From an uncultured bacterium (GTDB lineage Bacteria > Bacillota > Clostridia > Christensenellales > Borkfalkiaceae), in assembly GCA_934871445.1 (NCBI GenBank), contig CAKXBD010000070.1, positions 1 to 10,606 of the forward strand: a DNA stretch of 10,606 nucleotides, read 5' to 3'. The notes beneath the pieces are model-generated. The model had not been told where the DNA came from. It did no database searches and saw nothing but the letters and a program-made list of their open reading frames with translations. Shown one piece after another: positions 1-5,005 of this stretch; position 1 is the first letter of the stretch, and each line of letters starts with the position of its first letter. Both the position numbers and the translations under genes were made by a program.

Positions 1-44
1 GCCATGTACCTAGGCATTCTCCGTAAGCCCTTTGTAGCTTGATC
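1..44 (-). rRNA. rrl: 23S rRNA, 5' end only (partial, runs off left edge)
   Basis: Read on the minus strand, the segment from 44 down to 1 matches the conserved first 45 or so bases of bacterial 23S rRNA. It has the AAGCTAC-AAAGGGC block, then ACGG-G-ATGCCT-GG, in the same order and spacing as the known 23S 5' end (in E. coli AAGCGAC, ACGGTGGATGCC, TGG). The first base is placed at the G of GATCAAG by analogy with the usual GGTTAAG start, so the 5' end is good to a few bases. The gene continues beyond position 1. It is preceded by a leader and two rRNA-type promoters, not by a 16S gene. Confidence 0.88.
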
Positions 45-325
45 TTCTTTCTACTCGTCTTTTCTACAAAAATTCTATTCATTCTTACTCGGCTAATCTG
101 TTCTTGCAGCTACTCAAAGACCTTCCTTTCAAAATTGTCCTCTCGTGCTCTTTGCATTAACCTATTAGCTTTAACTTTCTCTATGAAAATTTTTGCCTTT
201 CGTACTCGTCTTATACTATTTTCCATAATACAAAACTTTCTTTGCTATGCAGTTGTTAATCTTCGTTTATCCCCCGACGAAAGTCGGGACGCTGTATAAA
301 AGAGGTTGGCTCTTTCGTTGACAGC
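45..325 (-). other. Leader of the 23S rRNA transcript
   Basis: This stretch lies between the promoter-proximal start site and the 23S 5' end. It is purine-rich on the transcribed strand and holds no tRNA and no 16S 3' end (no anti-Shine-Dalgarno CCTCC block). A perfect 6-bp hairpin with a four-base loop (CCCGAC/GTCGGG, 273-288) sits early in the leader and has no U-tract, so it is not a terminator. A sequence at 114-123 reads AGGTCTTTGA on the minus strand. It resembles the boxA antitermination element of rRNA operons (Bacillus form TGTTCTTTGA) at 8 of 10 positions, though this is a short match. Pre-23S processing stems would lie here but need the 3' flank to confirm. Confidence 0.6.
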
Positions 326-331
326 TTATAC

Positions 332-360
332 ATAATAGCACTTAGAAAAAATTATGTCAA
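332..360 (-). promoter_or_regulatory. rRNA promoter P2 (sigma-A type)
   Basis: On the minus strand TTGACA (355-360) and TATTAT (332-337) are separated by exactly 17 bp. The -35 is a perfect consensus and the -10 matches at 5 of 6 positions. Directly upstream is a run of A-tracts typical of UP elements. It is the nearest promoter to the 23S gene and would give a leader of about 280 nt. Confidence 0.82.
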
Positions 361-418
361 GTGTTTTTTTTGTCTTTTTTAAGATTTTTGAAATTTTTTT
401 GAAACATTCGACAAAAAA
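361..418 (-). promoter_or_regulatory. Phased A-tracts upstream of P2 (candidate UP element / curved DNA)
   Basis: Immediately upstream of the P2 -35 box, the minus strand carries four successive A-tracts of 5 to 8 A, whose starts are about 9 to 11 bp apart, close to one helical turn. Such phased tracts bend DNA, and A+T-rich UP elements bound by the RNA polymerase alpha subunit are a known feature of strong rRNA promoters. The functional role is inferred from position. Confidence 0.5.
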
Positions 419-445
419 CACCATGAACGCATGATCTATTGCTGT

Positions 446-474
446 TCTATATAATTATGGTCGCGCGAAGTCAA
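446..474 (-). promoter_or_regulatory. rRNA promoter P1 (sigma-A type)
   Basis: On the minus strand TTGACT (469-474) and TATAGA (446-451) are 17 bp apart; each hexamer is close to consensus. The spacer contains the 8-bp palindrome TCGCGCGA. The promoter lies about 80 bp after the fmdB stop and about 115 bp upstream of P2, giving the tandem P1-P2 layout common for rRNA operons. Confidence 0.75.
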
Positions 475-552
475 GAAACAAAAAAATTATAGTAAAATCG
501 CTCGACATTAATTGGAACCGCACGAAGAAATTTATTGTTTTCGGGGCGACAG

Positions 553-750
553 TCAATGACAGCCGCTGCAAGTGGAACAGTGTCCCGTACAGGACGAGGG
601 CTTTTTTCCCGTCGAAGAATATACGGCACCTGAATAATCCCGAACCGTTTCGCCTCCGCAATCGGGACAAAGCACTTTTTCCGTATGAGATTTTACCAAC
701 TCTTCAAATTTTTTCCCGCATTTACTGCATTTATATTGTAAAATAGGCAT
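553..750 (-). CDS. FmdB-family zinc-ribbon protein
   Basis: This 65-residue protein begins with the FmdB/CxxC_CxxC_SSSS pattern: a short beta strand (MPILQYKC), then C8xxC11 and C28xxC31 forming one zinc ribbon. The last 15 residues are Ser/Gly/Cys-rich with C54, C58, C61 and C64 and two His, a tail typical of the family that could bind a second metal ion. FmdB proteins are often called putative regulators from one methylotroph formamidase/amidase locus; their biochemical role is not settled. The ATG overlaps the corA stop (TGATG), and a strong AAAGGAGG ribosome binding site sits inside the last corA codons, so translation is probably coupled. I find no terminator between its stop and the rRNA promoters. 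Confidence 0.85.
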   Translation of the reverse strand: MPILQYKCSKCGKKFEELVKSHTEKVLCPDCGGETVRDYSGAVYSSTGKKPSSCTGHCSTCSGCH

Positions 751-1748
751 CAGCCACGCCTCCTTTTCTTTTTCACTTGTTTAGGGGTACGAATTTTCAC
801 CGAATCGGTCATTTTTACGAGCAGTACCGAACAGACCGCCGTAAGGACGACAGAAATGGCGAGAATCAACCAAAATTCCCACGCTCCGCCGTCTCCGTGC
901 ACTCCCATACCGAAAGGAAGATCGACGTTCATGCCGAGCAGGCCCGCGATGAGCGTCGGAATCGCCACCAAAATCGTGATGACGGTCAAACGTTTGACCA
1001 CGTTATTGACATTGTTGGAAATAACGGAACTGAACGCATCCATGGTCGTTTTCAAAATGTCGCGATAGATGCTGCACATCTCTACGGCCTGACGGGTCTC
1101 GATGAGTACGTCGTCGTACAAATCCTGATAATCGGGATTGGACTGAACGGGCTCCATGCGGGAAAGCCGACCGTATACGGAAGAATTCGCGCTCAGGGAA
1201 GTGGAGAAATACACGAGGGAGTCTTGCAGGCCCAAAAGCTCGATGAGTTCCTGATTTCGCATGGATTTATGAAGTTCTGCCTGCAAACGGAGGGATTTTT
1301 TATCGATTTGTTTCAAGGAATAGGAAAACCGCTTGACGTTTTCCAGCATGAAATTGAGAATAAATCCCACGGGTTTGAGCGTGGAAATCCGACTCCGGTT
1401 AGAGCTGAAATTTGCAAGGACGGGATTCGGATTCAAGGATACCGTCACGATGCATTTACTATTATAAATAATGGCGACGGGGATGGTCGTATAGGAATCC
1501 CCCTCTTCGGTATCCACCATCATCGGGCTGTCGACCACGTACATGGTAGCGCCTTCATCGGTATCCACCCGCGCGGATTCCTCTTCGTCCAATGCGGCTT
1601 TGAGCATTTCTTCGGGAATTCCGCTCAGTTCGCAAATATCGTCCACCTCGTCGTCCGTGGGATTGACCATTTCCACCCAGCAGCGCCTTTCAAAGGCGTC
1701 CGCAGGCACAATGCGCAGATTTTCGTCGGTTTTGTAAAATTTTATCAT
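750..1748 (-). CDS. corA: CorA-type magnesium/divalent cation transporter
   Basis: The product is 332 residues, the usual CorA length. A long cytosolic N-terminal part (about 1-250, mixed beta then long helices) is followed by TM1 (about 254-272), the signature G272-M273-N274 at the mouth of the pore, a short periplasmic-side loop, TM2 (about 290-312) and a basic cytosolic tail (KKKRRR). This is the standard CorA layout; the protein is expected to act as a pentameric Mg2+ (possibly Co2+/Ni2+) channel in the cell membrane. In many CorA proteins the residues after GMN are MPE; here they are VDL, as in the divergent clostridial CorA-like group, so ion preference is uncertain. The start is the ATG at 1748 behind GAGG. 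The gene is followed by fmdB with overlapping stop/start codons. Upstream lie a terminator, a leader ORF and a strong promoter, with no convincing promoter after the terminator, which suggests control by read-through. Confidence 0.88.
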   Translation of the reverse strand: MIKFYKTDENLRIVPADAFERRCWVEMVNPTDDEVDDICELSGIPEEMLKAALDEEESARVDTDEGATMYVVDSPMMVDTEEGDSYTTIPVAIIYNSKCIVTVSLNPNPVLANFSSNRSRISTLKPVGFILNFMLENVKRFSYSLKQIDKKSLRLQAELHKSMRNQELIELLGLQDSLVYFSTSLSANSSVYGRLSRMEPVQSNPDYQDLYDDVLIETRQAVEMCSIYRDILKTTMDAFSSVISNNVNNVVKRLTVITILVAIPTLIAGLLGMNVDLPFGMGVHGDGGAWEFWLILAISVVLTAVCSVLLVKMTDSVKIRTPKQVKKKRRRG

Positions 1749-1816
1749 AATCGTACCGCCTCAAAAAATAAGTGTTCAAAGGCGTCTTTACGGCAATTTT
1801 CCGAAGGAAAATGCGT

Positions 1817-1848
1817 AAAAAAACGCACGGGAAAAACCGCCCGTGCGT
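1817..1848 (-). terminator. Intrinsic terminator / possible attenuator upstream of corA
   Basis: On the minus strand a perfect 9-bp G+C-rich stem (ACGCACGGG, 8-nt loop, CCCGTGCGT) is followed directly by a run of T residues (six after the stem). It ends about 70 nt before the corA start codon and comes after the 33-codon ORF. It may simply close a small transcript, or act as a conditional attenuator for corA-fmdB. Confidence 0.9.
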
Positions 1849-1872
1849 CGTACTCTTTTTCAATATAGAAGG

Positions 1873-1974
1873 TCAGTCAATAAACAAATCTTCCGTAAAA
1901 TCGTATATATCGAGGCACAGCGGGTCTCCTGAAATTGTGATTTTGCTACTTCGGTTGTCAGGGACAGCGTCCAT
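1873..1974 (-). CDS. 33-residue acidic small protein / leader peptide
   Basis: The ATG at 1974 is preceded by GAAGGAG at 5-nt spacing, and the frame runs 33 codons to TGA. The peptide starts MDAVPDN and ends DIYDFTEDLFID, so it has an acidic and proline-containing N-terminus and a strongly acidic C-terminus, with no signal peptide or membrane segment. It has its own strong promoter about 75 nt upstream and a terminator 25 nt downstream. I do not recognise a family. It could be a free-standing small protein. It could also be a regulatory leader peptide for the corA gene behind it, as MgtL is for mgtA in enterobacteria, where acidic/proline codons and Mg2+ affect the translating ribosome. The promoter, ribosome binding site, ORF and terminator are all seen; the role is inferred. 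Confidence 0.65.
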   Translation of the reverse strand: MDAVPDNRSSKITISGDPLCLDIYDFTEDLFID

Positions 1975-2000
1975 AATTGCTCCTTCTTGCGAAATGTTGC

Positions 2001-2035
2001 GTCGGAAATCAAAAAATATCGTCCTCTATTCCGAC
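2001..2035 (-). other. Inverted repeat in the leader of the small-ORF transcript
   Basis: A perfect 7-bp inverted repeat (GTCGGAA at 2029-2035 on the minus strand, TTCCGAC at 2001-2007) encloses a 21-nt loop. It lies near the predicted 5' end of the transcript, about 25 nt before the ribosome binding site of the 33-codon ORF. It may form a 5' stabilising hairpin or part of a regulatory fold. It does not match any riboswitch consensus I know (in particular not the M-box Mg2+ riboswitch). Confidence 0.4.
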
Positions 2036-2048
2036 TTACTTCTATTCT

Positions 2049-2077
2049 ATTATACGCCCCAAAACCTATTTTGGCAA
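2049..2077 (-). promoter_or_regulatory. Strong sigma-A promoter for the small ORF / corA leader
   Basis: On the minus strand TTGCCA (2072-2077) and a perfect TATAAT (2049-2054) are separated by 17 bp. The predicted transcript starts near 2042 and reaches the terminator at 1817 after about 225 nt. The promoter lies right after the peptidase gene stop codon, so the downstream unit is transcribed independently. Confidence 0.82.
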
Positions 2078-2117
2078 GTATTTTTTCATAAAAATTTTTC
2101 GGATATTTTTCCGCCCG

Positions 2118-3572
2118 TTATATGACCACCTTCCCGCTCAAAAACGAATCGAAGAATCCCGCGACGTCTACGCCGGATTTTTCAAAACAGCCTATCATAT
2201 CCGCCGGCTCGGCCGTTTTGAACTTATAGCCGGAATAGTATCTTTTAAGCCCCGCAAAGAAGCGTTTGTCTCCGATGGACGTGCGCAGAGTATCGAATAA
2301 AATCGCGCCTTTATCGTAAGCGATGCTGCGATATTCATATTCGCTCAGATAGTCTTTGAGGGAGCGGGTCATGCGCGTATCCGCATCTCCGAATACTTGG
2401 CTGTAAACGTTATAATAGGAACGATATTCCGCCAAAGCGTCCGCAATGAGCTGTTCGCGCGTAAATCCGTAGTCGGGATGATTTTCAAAGAACAGCGCGG
2501 CGGAATATTCCGTCAGCCCCTCGTCTTGCCATGCGTTTTCCACCTGATTGCTGCCTACGGCGACATACCACCATTGGTGGGCGGTCTCATGTACGATCGT
2601 ATACAAGCAATTTTCTTCCGTCAGAGCGTCGCTGATAAGCACCAATCCCGGAAATTCCATTCCGCCGTAGCAGAACCCTGTCTGTACCACGGAATACGTT
2701 TCATAAGGATACTTGCCGAAGGTCGAAGAATAATAGGCGAGCGCCTCCTGCGCCGCCGCGAGGTGCGCCGCAGGTTTTTCGTCGTTGTAGTAATAATAGC
2801 GGATGTCTATCCCCTCCCATTTGCTTTCGGCCACCTCAAAGCAATCGGAGAGCACGATAGCGAAATCGCGGACGTTCGTCGCAGACATGACATATTCTTT
2901 TTTGCTTTCCAACGTCCGTTCGGAAGTAATTTTCCCCGTCGCGGCAACGGTATAATCCTTGGGAACGGTCAACGTGACTTTATACGAGGCACATTCGGAA
3001 AAGAAGGGATCGCCGTCGGAATAGTAAACGCACTCATAAAAGCCATCGTCGGTATAAGCGCAGAGAATGGGGAAGAAATTTCCGAGATTGACTGATTTCT
3101 GTCCCACACCGGTGCGGTGATTGATCTTTGCGAGCTTGGTCAGAAAACAAATATTCAAGTTTACTTTATCGCCCGGAAACAGAGATTCTTCGAGCGAGAC
3201 ACTGAGAATATTTTCGTCCTCACCCTTTATCTCCCAATTTTTTGCTCCGTCAACACTGGAAATCTCCATGCTTCCGTAGCTCTTTCCGTCATAATAAGCG
3301 GCGGAGGAATAGACTGCGGATACCGGCTGATAAGCGGCGTCCTCGCGGTAAGCGTTCGGATACAGATTGAATTTCAGTTCGCTGATTTCATTTGCCGTCG
3401 TATTTTTGTATTCCACTTTCATCATCGCGGTCAATGTAGCGGTTTCGGGAACATATTCGGCGGTAATCTCATATACGCACCCGCCGCTTTCGGAATCTTT
3501 ACAGCCGACCGCTCCGAGCATCAGAGCGACAAGGCTCACGGCGGAAAGCAAAAAACAAAGAATACGTTTCAT
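2118..3572 (-). CDS. Lipoprotein zinc peptidase, M1 (aminopeptidase N-like) family
   Basis: The 484-residue product begins with a signal peptide ending in a lipobox-like AVGC (C24), so it is probably a lipid-anchored protein on the outer face of the membrane. Residues about 30-250 form a beta-rich N-terminal domain. The gluzincin centre is clear: H328-E329-T-A-H332 followed after exactly 18 residues by E351 (in WQDEGLTEY), giving HExxH-x18-E with two zinc His, the catalytic Glu and the third ligand. GGMEFP (303-308) is the counterpart of the GxMEN substrate motif, and Y419 in AYDKG fits the catalytic Tyr position of M1 enzymes. The large C-terminal helical domain of classical aminopeptidases is missing, so this is a short M1-like form; peptide substrate is unknown. 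The start is the ATG at 3572 behind AGGGG. It is monocistronic between the spoIIQ terminator and the corA leader promoter, with only a weak hairpin after its stop. Confidence 0.85.
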   Translation of the reverse strand: MKRILCFLLSAVSLVALMLGAVGCKDSESGGCVYEITAEYVPETATLTAMMKVEYKNTTANEISELKFNLYPNAYREDAAYQPVSAVYSSAAYYDGKSYGSMEISSVDGAKNWEIKGEDENILSVSLEESLFPGDKVNLNICFLTKLAKINHRTGVGQKSVNLGNFFPILCAYTDDGFYECVYYSDGDPFFSECASYKVTLTVPKDYTVAATGKITSERTLESKKEYVMSATNVRDFAIVLSDCFEVAESKWEGIDIRYYYYNDEKPAAHLAAAQEALAYYSSTFGKYPYETYSVVQTGFCYGGMEFPGLVLISDALTEENCLYTIVHETAHQWWYVAVGSNQVENAWQDEGLTEYSAALFFENHPDYGFTREQLIADALAEYRSYYNVYSQVFGDADTRMTRSLKDYLSEYEYRSIAYDKGAILFDTLRTSIGDKRFFAGLKRYYSGYKFKTAEPADMIGCFEKSGVDVAGFFDSFLSGKVVI

Positions 3573-3605
3573 AAAAAAATAACCCCTAAAAAGTATTAGC
3601 AGGTT

Positions 3606-3634
3606 ATTTTATGCAAAAGTAATTCGCTTTATGA
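3606..3634 (-). promoter_or_regulatory. Possible sigma-E (mother-cell) promoter of the peptidase gene
   Basis: On the minus strand TCATAAA (3628-3634) and CATAAAAT (3606-3613) are 14 bp apart. The sigma-E consensus of Bacillus is about kmATAtt, 14 or 15 bp, CATAcaAT; the ATA and CATA cores and the spacing fit, while the flanks deviate. It would give a 5' leader of roughly 27 nt carrying the AGGGG site. No better sigma-A promoter is visible in the gap. CATAnnnTA is also part of sigma-K boxes, so the assignment is tentative. Confidence 0.4.
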
Positions 3635-3650
3635 CTGTATGAAACCGTAT

Positions 3651-3690
3651 AAAACGCCGGCCGCACCTTGCGGAAACGACCGGCCGTTTT
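3651..3690 (-). terminator. Intrinsic terminator after spoIIQ (probably bidirectional)
   Basis: Immediately after the spoIIQ stop codon the minus strand forms AAAACG, a bulged G, then CCGGTCG, a 13-nt loop and CGGCCGGCGTTTT. That is 13 base pairs including one U-G pair and one bulge. The U-tract is short on the minus strand (TTTTAT) and longer (six T) when read on the plus strand, so the element can work in both directions, but no plus-strand gene ends here. Confidence 0.7.
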
Positions 3691-4317
3691 TTACTTTTCT
3701 TCAAATGTGAGATATTTTGCGGGATCGACCGTCGCATTGTTTTCAAACACTTCGAAATGCAGGTGCGGGCCGTCCTTATATTCCTTGCCGTTCGCCTCCG
3801 CTACGGTCGCGATGACGTCGCCCTTCTTTACTTCATCGCCGGCTTTCAGTCCTTCTTTCGCCTCTACATATTCGTAGACTGTCTTTATTCCGTCGCCGTG
3901 ATCGATGATAATCTGCGTACCTACAAGGACGTCGGAAGTATAAATACTTTCGATTTTTCCTGAGCGAGCCGCAAAGACTTCCGTACCCTCCTCCGCGGAA
4001 AAATCGACACCCGTATGCTCGTAATAGTTATTCAGCGTCTGATTGTAGTAAAAGCCGTATTCGTTGCTGATACTCACCACCTCGACGGGCATACCGAATT
4101 CCTCCGGTGTGTTGATGACATCTTGATCGTCATCTGACGATCCGCCCTGCGTCGTATCGCTGTTATTGAGCTGATTGTCCCGACTGGCAAGCGCCACCGA
4201 AGTAATGATTATCGCCGCCGCCAGAAGTACCGCCGCACATCCGAGAGCGATATACATATACAATTTTTTGTTTCTTACGCTCGTATGCGATTTACCGCTT
4301 TCGTTCTGTTCCTTCAT
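3691..4317 (-). CDS. spoIIQ: SpoIIQ-type stage II sporulation protein (M23/LytM domain)
   Basis: The 208-residue product has a basic cytosolic N-terminus, one membrane segment (about 20-44), an acidic Ser/Asp-rich linker (about 46-70) and a LytM/M23 domain (about 85-203). Conserved zinc residues are present: H101-x3-D105 and H185-L-H187. The catalytic His of the usual Y-x-H-L motif is replaced by Tyr (Y148-E-Y150), which argues for a structural rather than lytic role. In Bacillus and Clostridioides SpoIIQ is made in the forespore and binds SpoIIIAH across the septum to build the engulfment channel. The start is the ATG at 4317, with GGAGG 9 nt upstream; the frame is open 46 codons further up, but that region is the promoter. 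A near-perfect sigma-F promoter precedes it and a terminator follows. B. subtilis SpoIIQ lacks the first zinc His, whereas this protein keeps it, as in C. difficile. A general M23 peptidase is the alternative. Confidence 0.82.
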   Translation of the reverse strand: MKEQNESGKSHTSVRNKKLYMYIALGCAAVLLAAAIIITSVALASRDNQLNNSDTTQGGSSDDDQDVINTPEEFGMPVEVVSISNEYGFYYNQTLNNYYEHTGVDFSAEEGTEVFAARSGKIESIYTSDVLVGTQIIIDHGDGIKTVYEYVEAKEGLKAGDEVKKGDVIATVAEANGKEYKDGPHLHFEVFENNATVDPAKYLTFEEK

Positions 4318-4352
4318 TTTTGAAATCCTCCGAAAAATGTATTTTGTATGTA

Positions 4353-4382
4353 AATTGTTGCCCCCGATTTTGTATTTTATAC
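4353..4382 (-). promoter_or_regulatory. Sigma-F forespore promoter of spoIIQ
   Basis: On the minus strand GTATA (4378-4382), 15 bp, then GGCAACAATT (4353-4362) match the published Bacillus sigma-F consensus GywTA-N15-GgnrAnAnTw at every specified position. The predicted start near 4346 leaves a leader of about 30 nt that carries the GGAGG site of spoIIQ. B. subtilis spoIIQ is itself a sigma-F gene, so gene and promoter support each other. Confidence 0.75.
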
Positions 4383-4451
4383 TCAAAAATAAAAAATTTT
4401 TATCGAGGGAGAATTTTTTCTCTGTTCCGCCGATTTTAAGGTCCTCTTTTC

Positions 4452-4925
4452 TCAATATCCTCCGAAGATAATCGGCGTTCCTAAAACGATGCTTTCCGTC
4501 CGTACGGCAATATGCAAATTAATTTTCTTTCCTCTAAGCACCACTCCGCCTTTCAACATGGGCGAATAACAATAATAAGAGACCGTTCCCGAAATCTCTT
4601 CGGAAAAGCACAGCTTTGCCCGATAACTGTTAATAATCTTTTCTGCAATTTCTTTTCCTTCTGCGGATAAGCCTTTTCCAGCTTCCGTCAAACTGCCCTT
4701 TGCTCCGACATCGAGGTAGGCCACGCTCTCGCCGCTCAAAGCCGCCAAATCGCAAAGTTCGAGAGTCTCCGATATTTCCGCCTGTGAAGACGGGGAATGA
4801 AGATAATAGGTGCTCCGTCCCCCCGAAAAAGCGGAAACATTCATGAGACAGACGGTCAGTCCGATAAACAGGGACGCCAGCAGAGCCGCCGCAGCCGAAA
4901 AAAATTGTTTTATGCCGAAGGCCAT
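4452..4925 (-). CDS. YwmB-like secreted or membrane-anchored protein
   Basis: The start is the ATG at 4925, behind GGGAGG; this gives 157 residues. A hydrophobic segment (about 8-30) is a signal peptide or anchor. The rest, about 125 residues, is predicted to lie outside the cytoplasm. The C-terminal third (KINLHIAVRTES, then a terminal GTPIIF-GY) resembles the end of the YwmB family, a roughly 240-residue protein of unknown function encoded near murA, spoIID and spoIIQ in Bacillus. This copy is shorter, and murA and spoIID are absent here. Its place directly upstream of spoIIQ fits that context, but the family call rests on a short resemblance and is inference. Unusually, the ribosome binding site lies inside the 3' arm of a terminator-like hairpin ending 4 nt before the start codon, and I see no promoter between that hairpin and the gene. 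Confidence 0.55.
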   Translation of the reverse strand: MAFGIKQFFSAAAALLASLFIGLTVCLMNVSAFSGGRSTYYLHSPSSQAEISETLELCDLAALSGESVAYLDVGAKGSLTEAGKGLSAEGKEIAEKIINSYRAKLCFSEEISGTVSYYCYSPMLKGGVVLRGKKINLHIAVRTESIVLGTPIIFGGY

Positions 4926-4970
4926 AAAAAATCCCTCCCGCAGGACCTTCAAGGTCTTGCGAAAGGGATT
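4926..4970 (-). terminator. Terminator-like hairpin containing the ribosome binding site of the next gene
   Basis: On the minus strand an 18-position stem (4953-4970 with 4930-4947) pairs at 17 positions, including two U-G pairs, with one A-C mismatch and a TTGAA loop. It is followed by further U residues (six T in all at 4926-4931) and then the ATG of the YwmB-like gene. This is a strong intrinsic terminator by form and closes the prmA operon. The 3' arm holds the GGGAGGG Shine-Dalgarno sequence of the next gene, so the fold would both stop transcription and hide the ribosome binding site. It may therefore act as an attenuator. Confidence 0.7.
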
Positions 4971-5005
4971 ATTGACACCTTTTTCGGATTTTATAACTTA
5001 TTTTT

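Noticed and set aside
110..226. 38-codon basic ORF on the minus strand inside the 23S leader
   Set aside because: No Shine-Dalgarno site before the ATG, and the purine-rich leader lacks stops by composition; leaders of rRNA are normally not translated.
39..299. 86-codon open frame on the plus strand with hydrophobic and basic residues
   Set aside because: It overlaps the 23S 5' end and the rRNA leader on the opposite strand, has no ribosome binding site, and its composition follows from the pyrimidine-rich strand.
486..514. A perfect TATAAT on the minus strand upstream of P1 as a third rRNA promoter
   Set aside because: No acceptable -35 at 16-18 bp and no TGn extension.
1749..1800. A separate corA promoter after the terminator (TTGCCG, 17 bp, ACTTAT)
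   Set aside because: The -10 matches at only three of six positions; too weak to support.
777..1868. 363-codon plus-strand frame opposite corA
   Set aside because: It is the mirror frame of a clear CorA gene; the His/Gly/Arg-rich translation has no recognisable domain.
1749..2048. M-box, Mn2+, NiCo, c-di-GMP or other known riboswitch in the corA leader
   Set aside because: I looked for the conserved blocks of these classes as I know them and did not find them. A covariance-model search would be decisive, and a hit would change the interpretation.
2084..2117. Terminator directly after the peptidase gene
   Set aside because: Only a 4-bp stem (CGGA/TCCG) followed by A then T residues; too weak to call.
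4318..4455. Upstream extension of the SpoIIQ reading frame by 46 codons
   Set aside because: The extension covers the sigma-F promoter and the GGAGG site of the ATG at 4317, and its residues do not resemble a SpoIIQ N-terminus.
4926..4952. Upstream TTG start of the YwmB-like gene
   Set aside because: It lies in the loop of the hairpin and has no ribosome binding site, while the ATG at 4925 has a clear GGGAGG.
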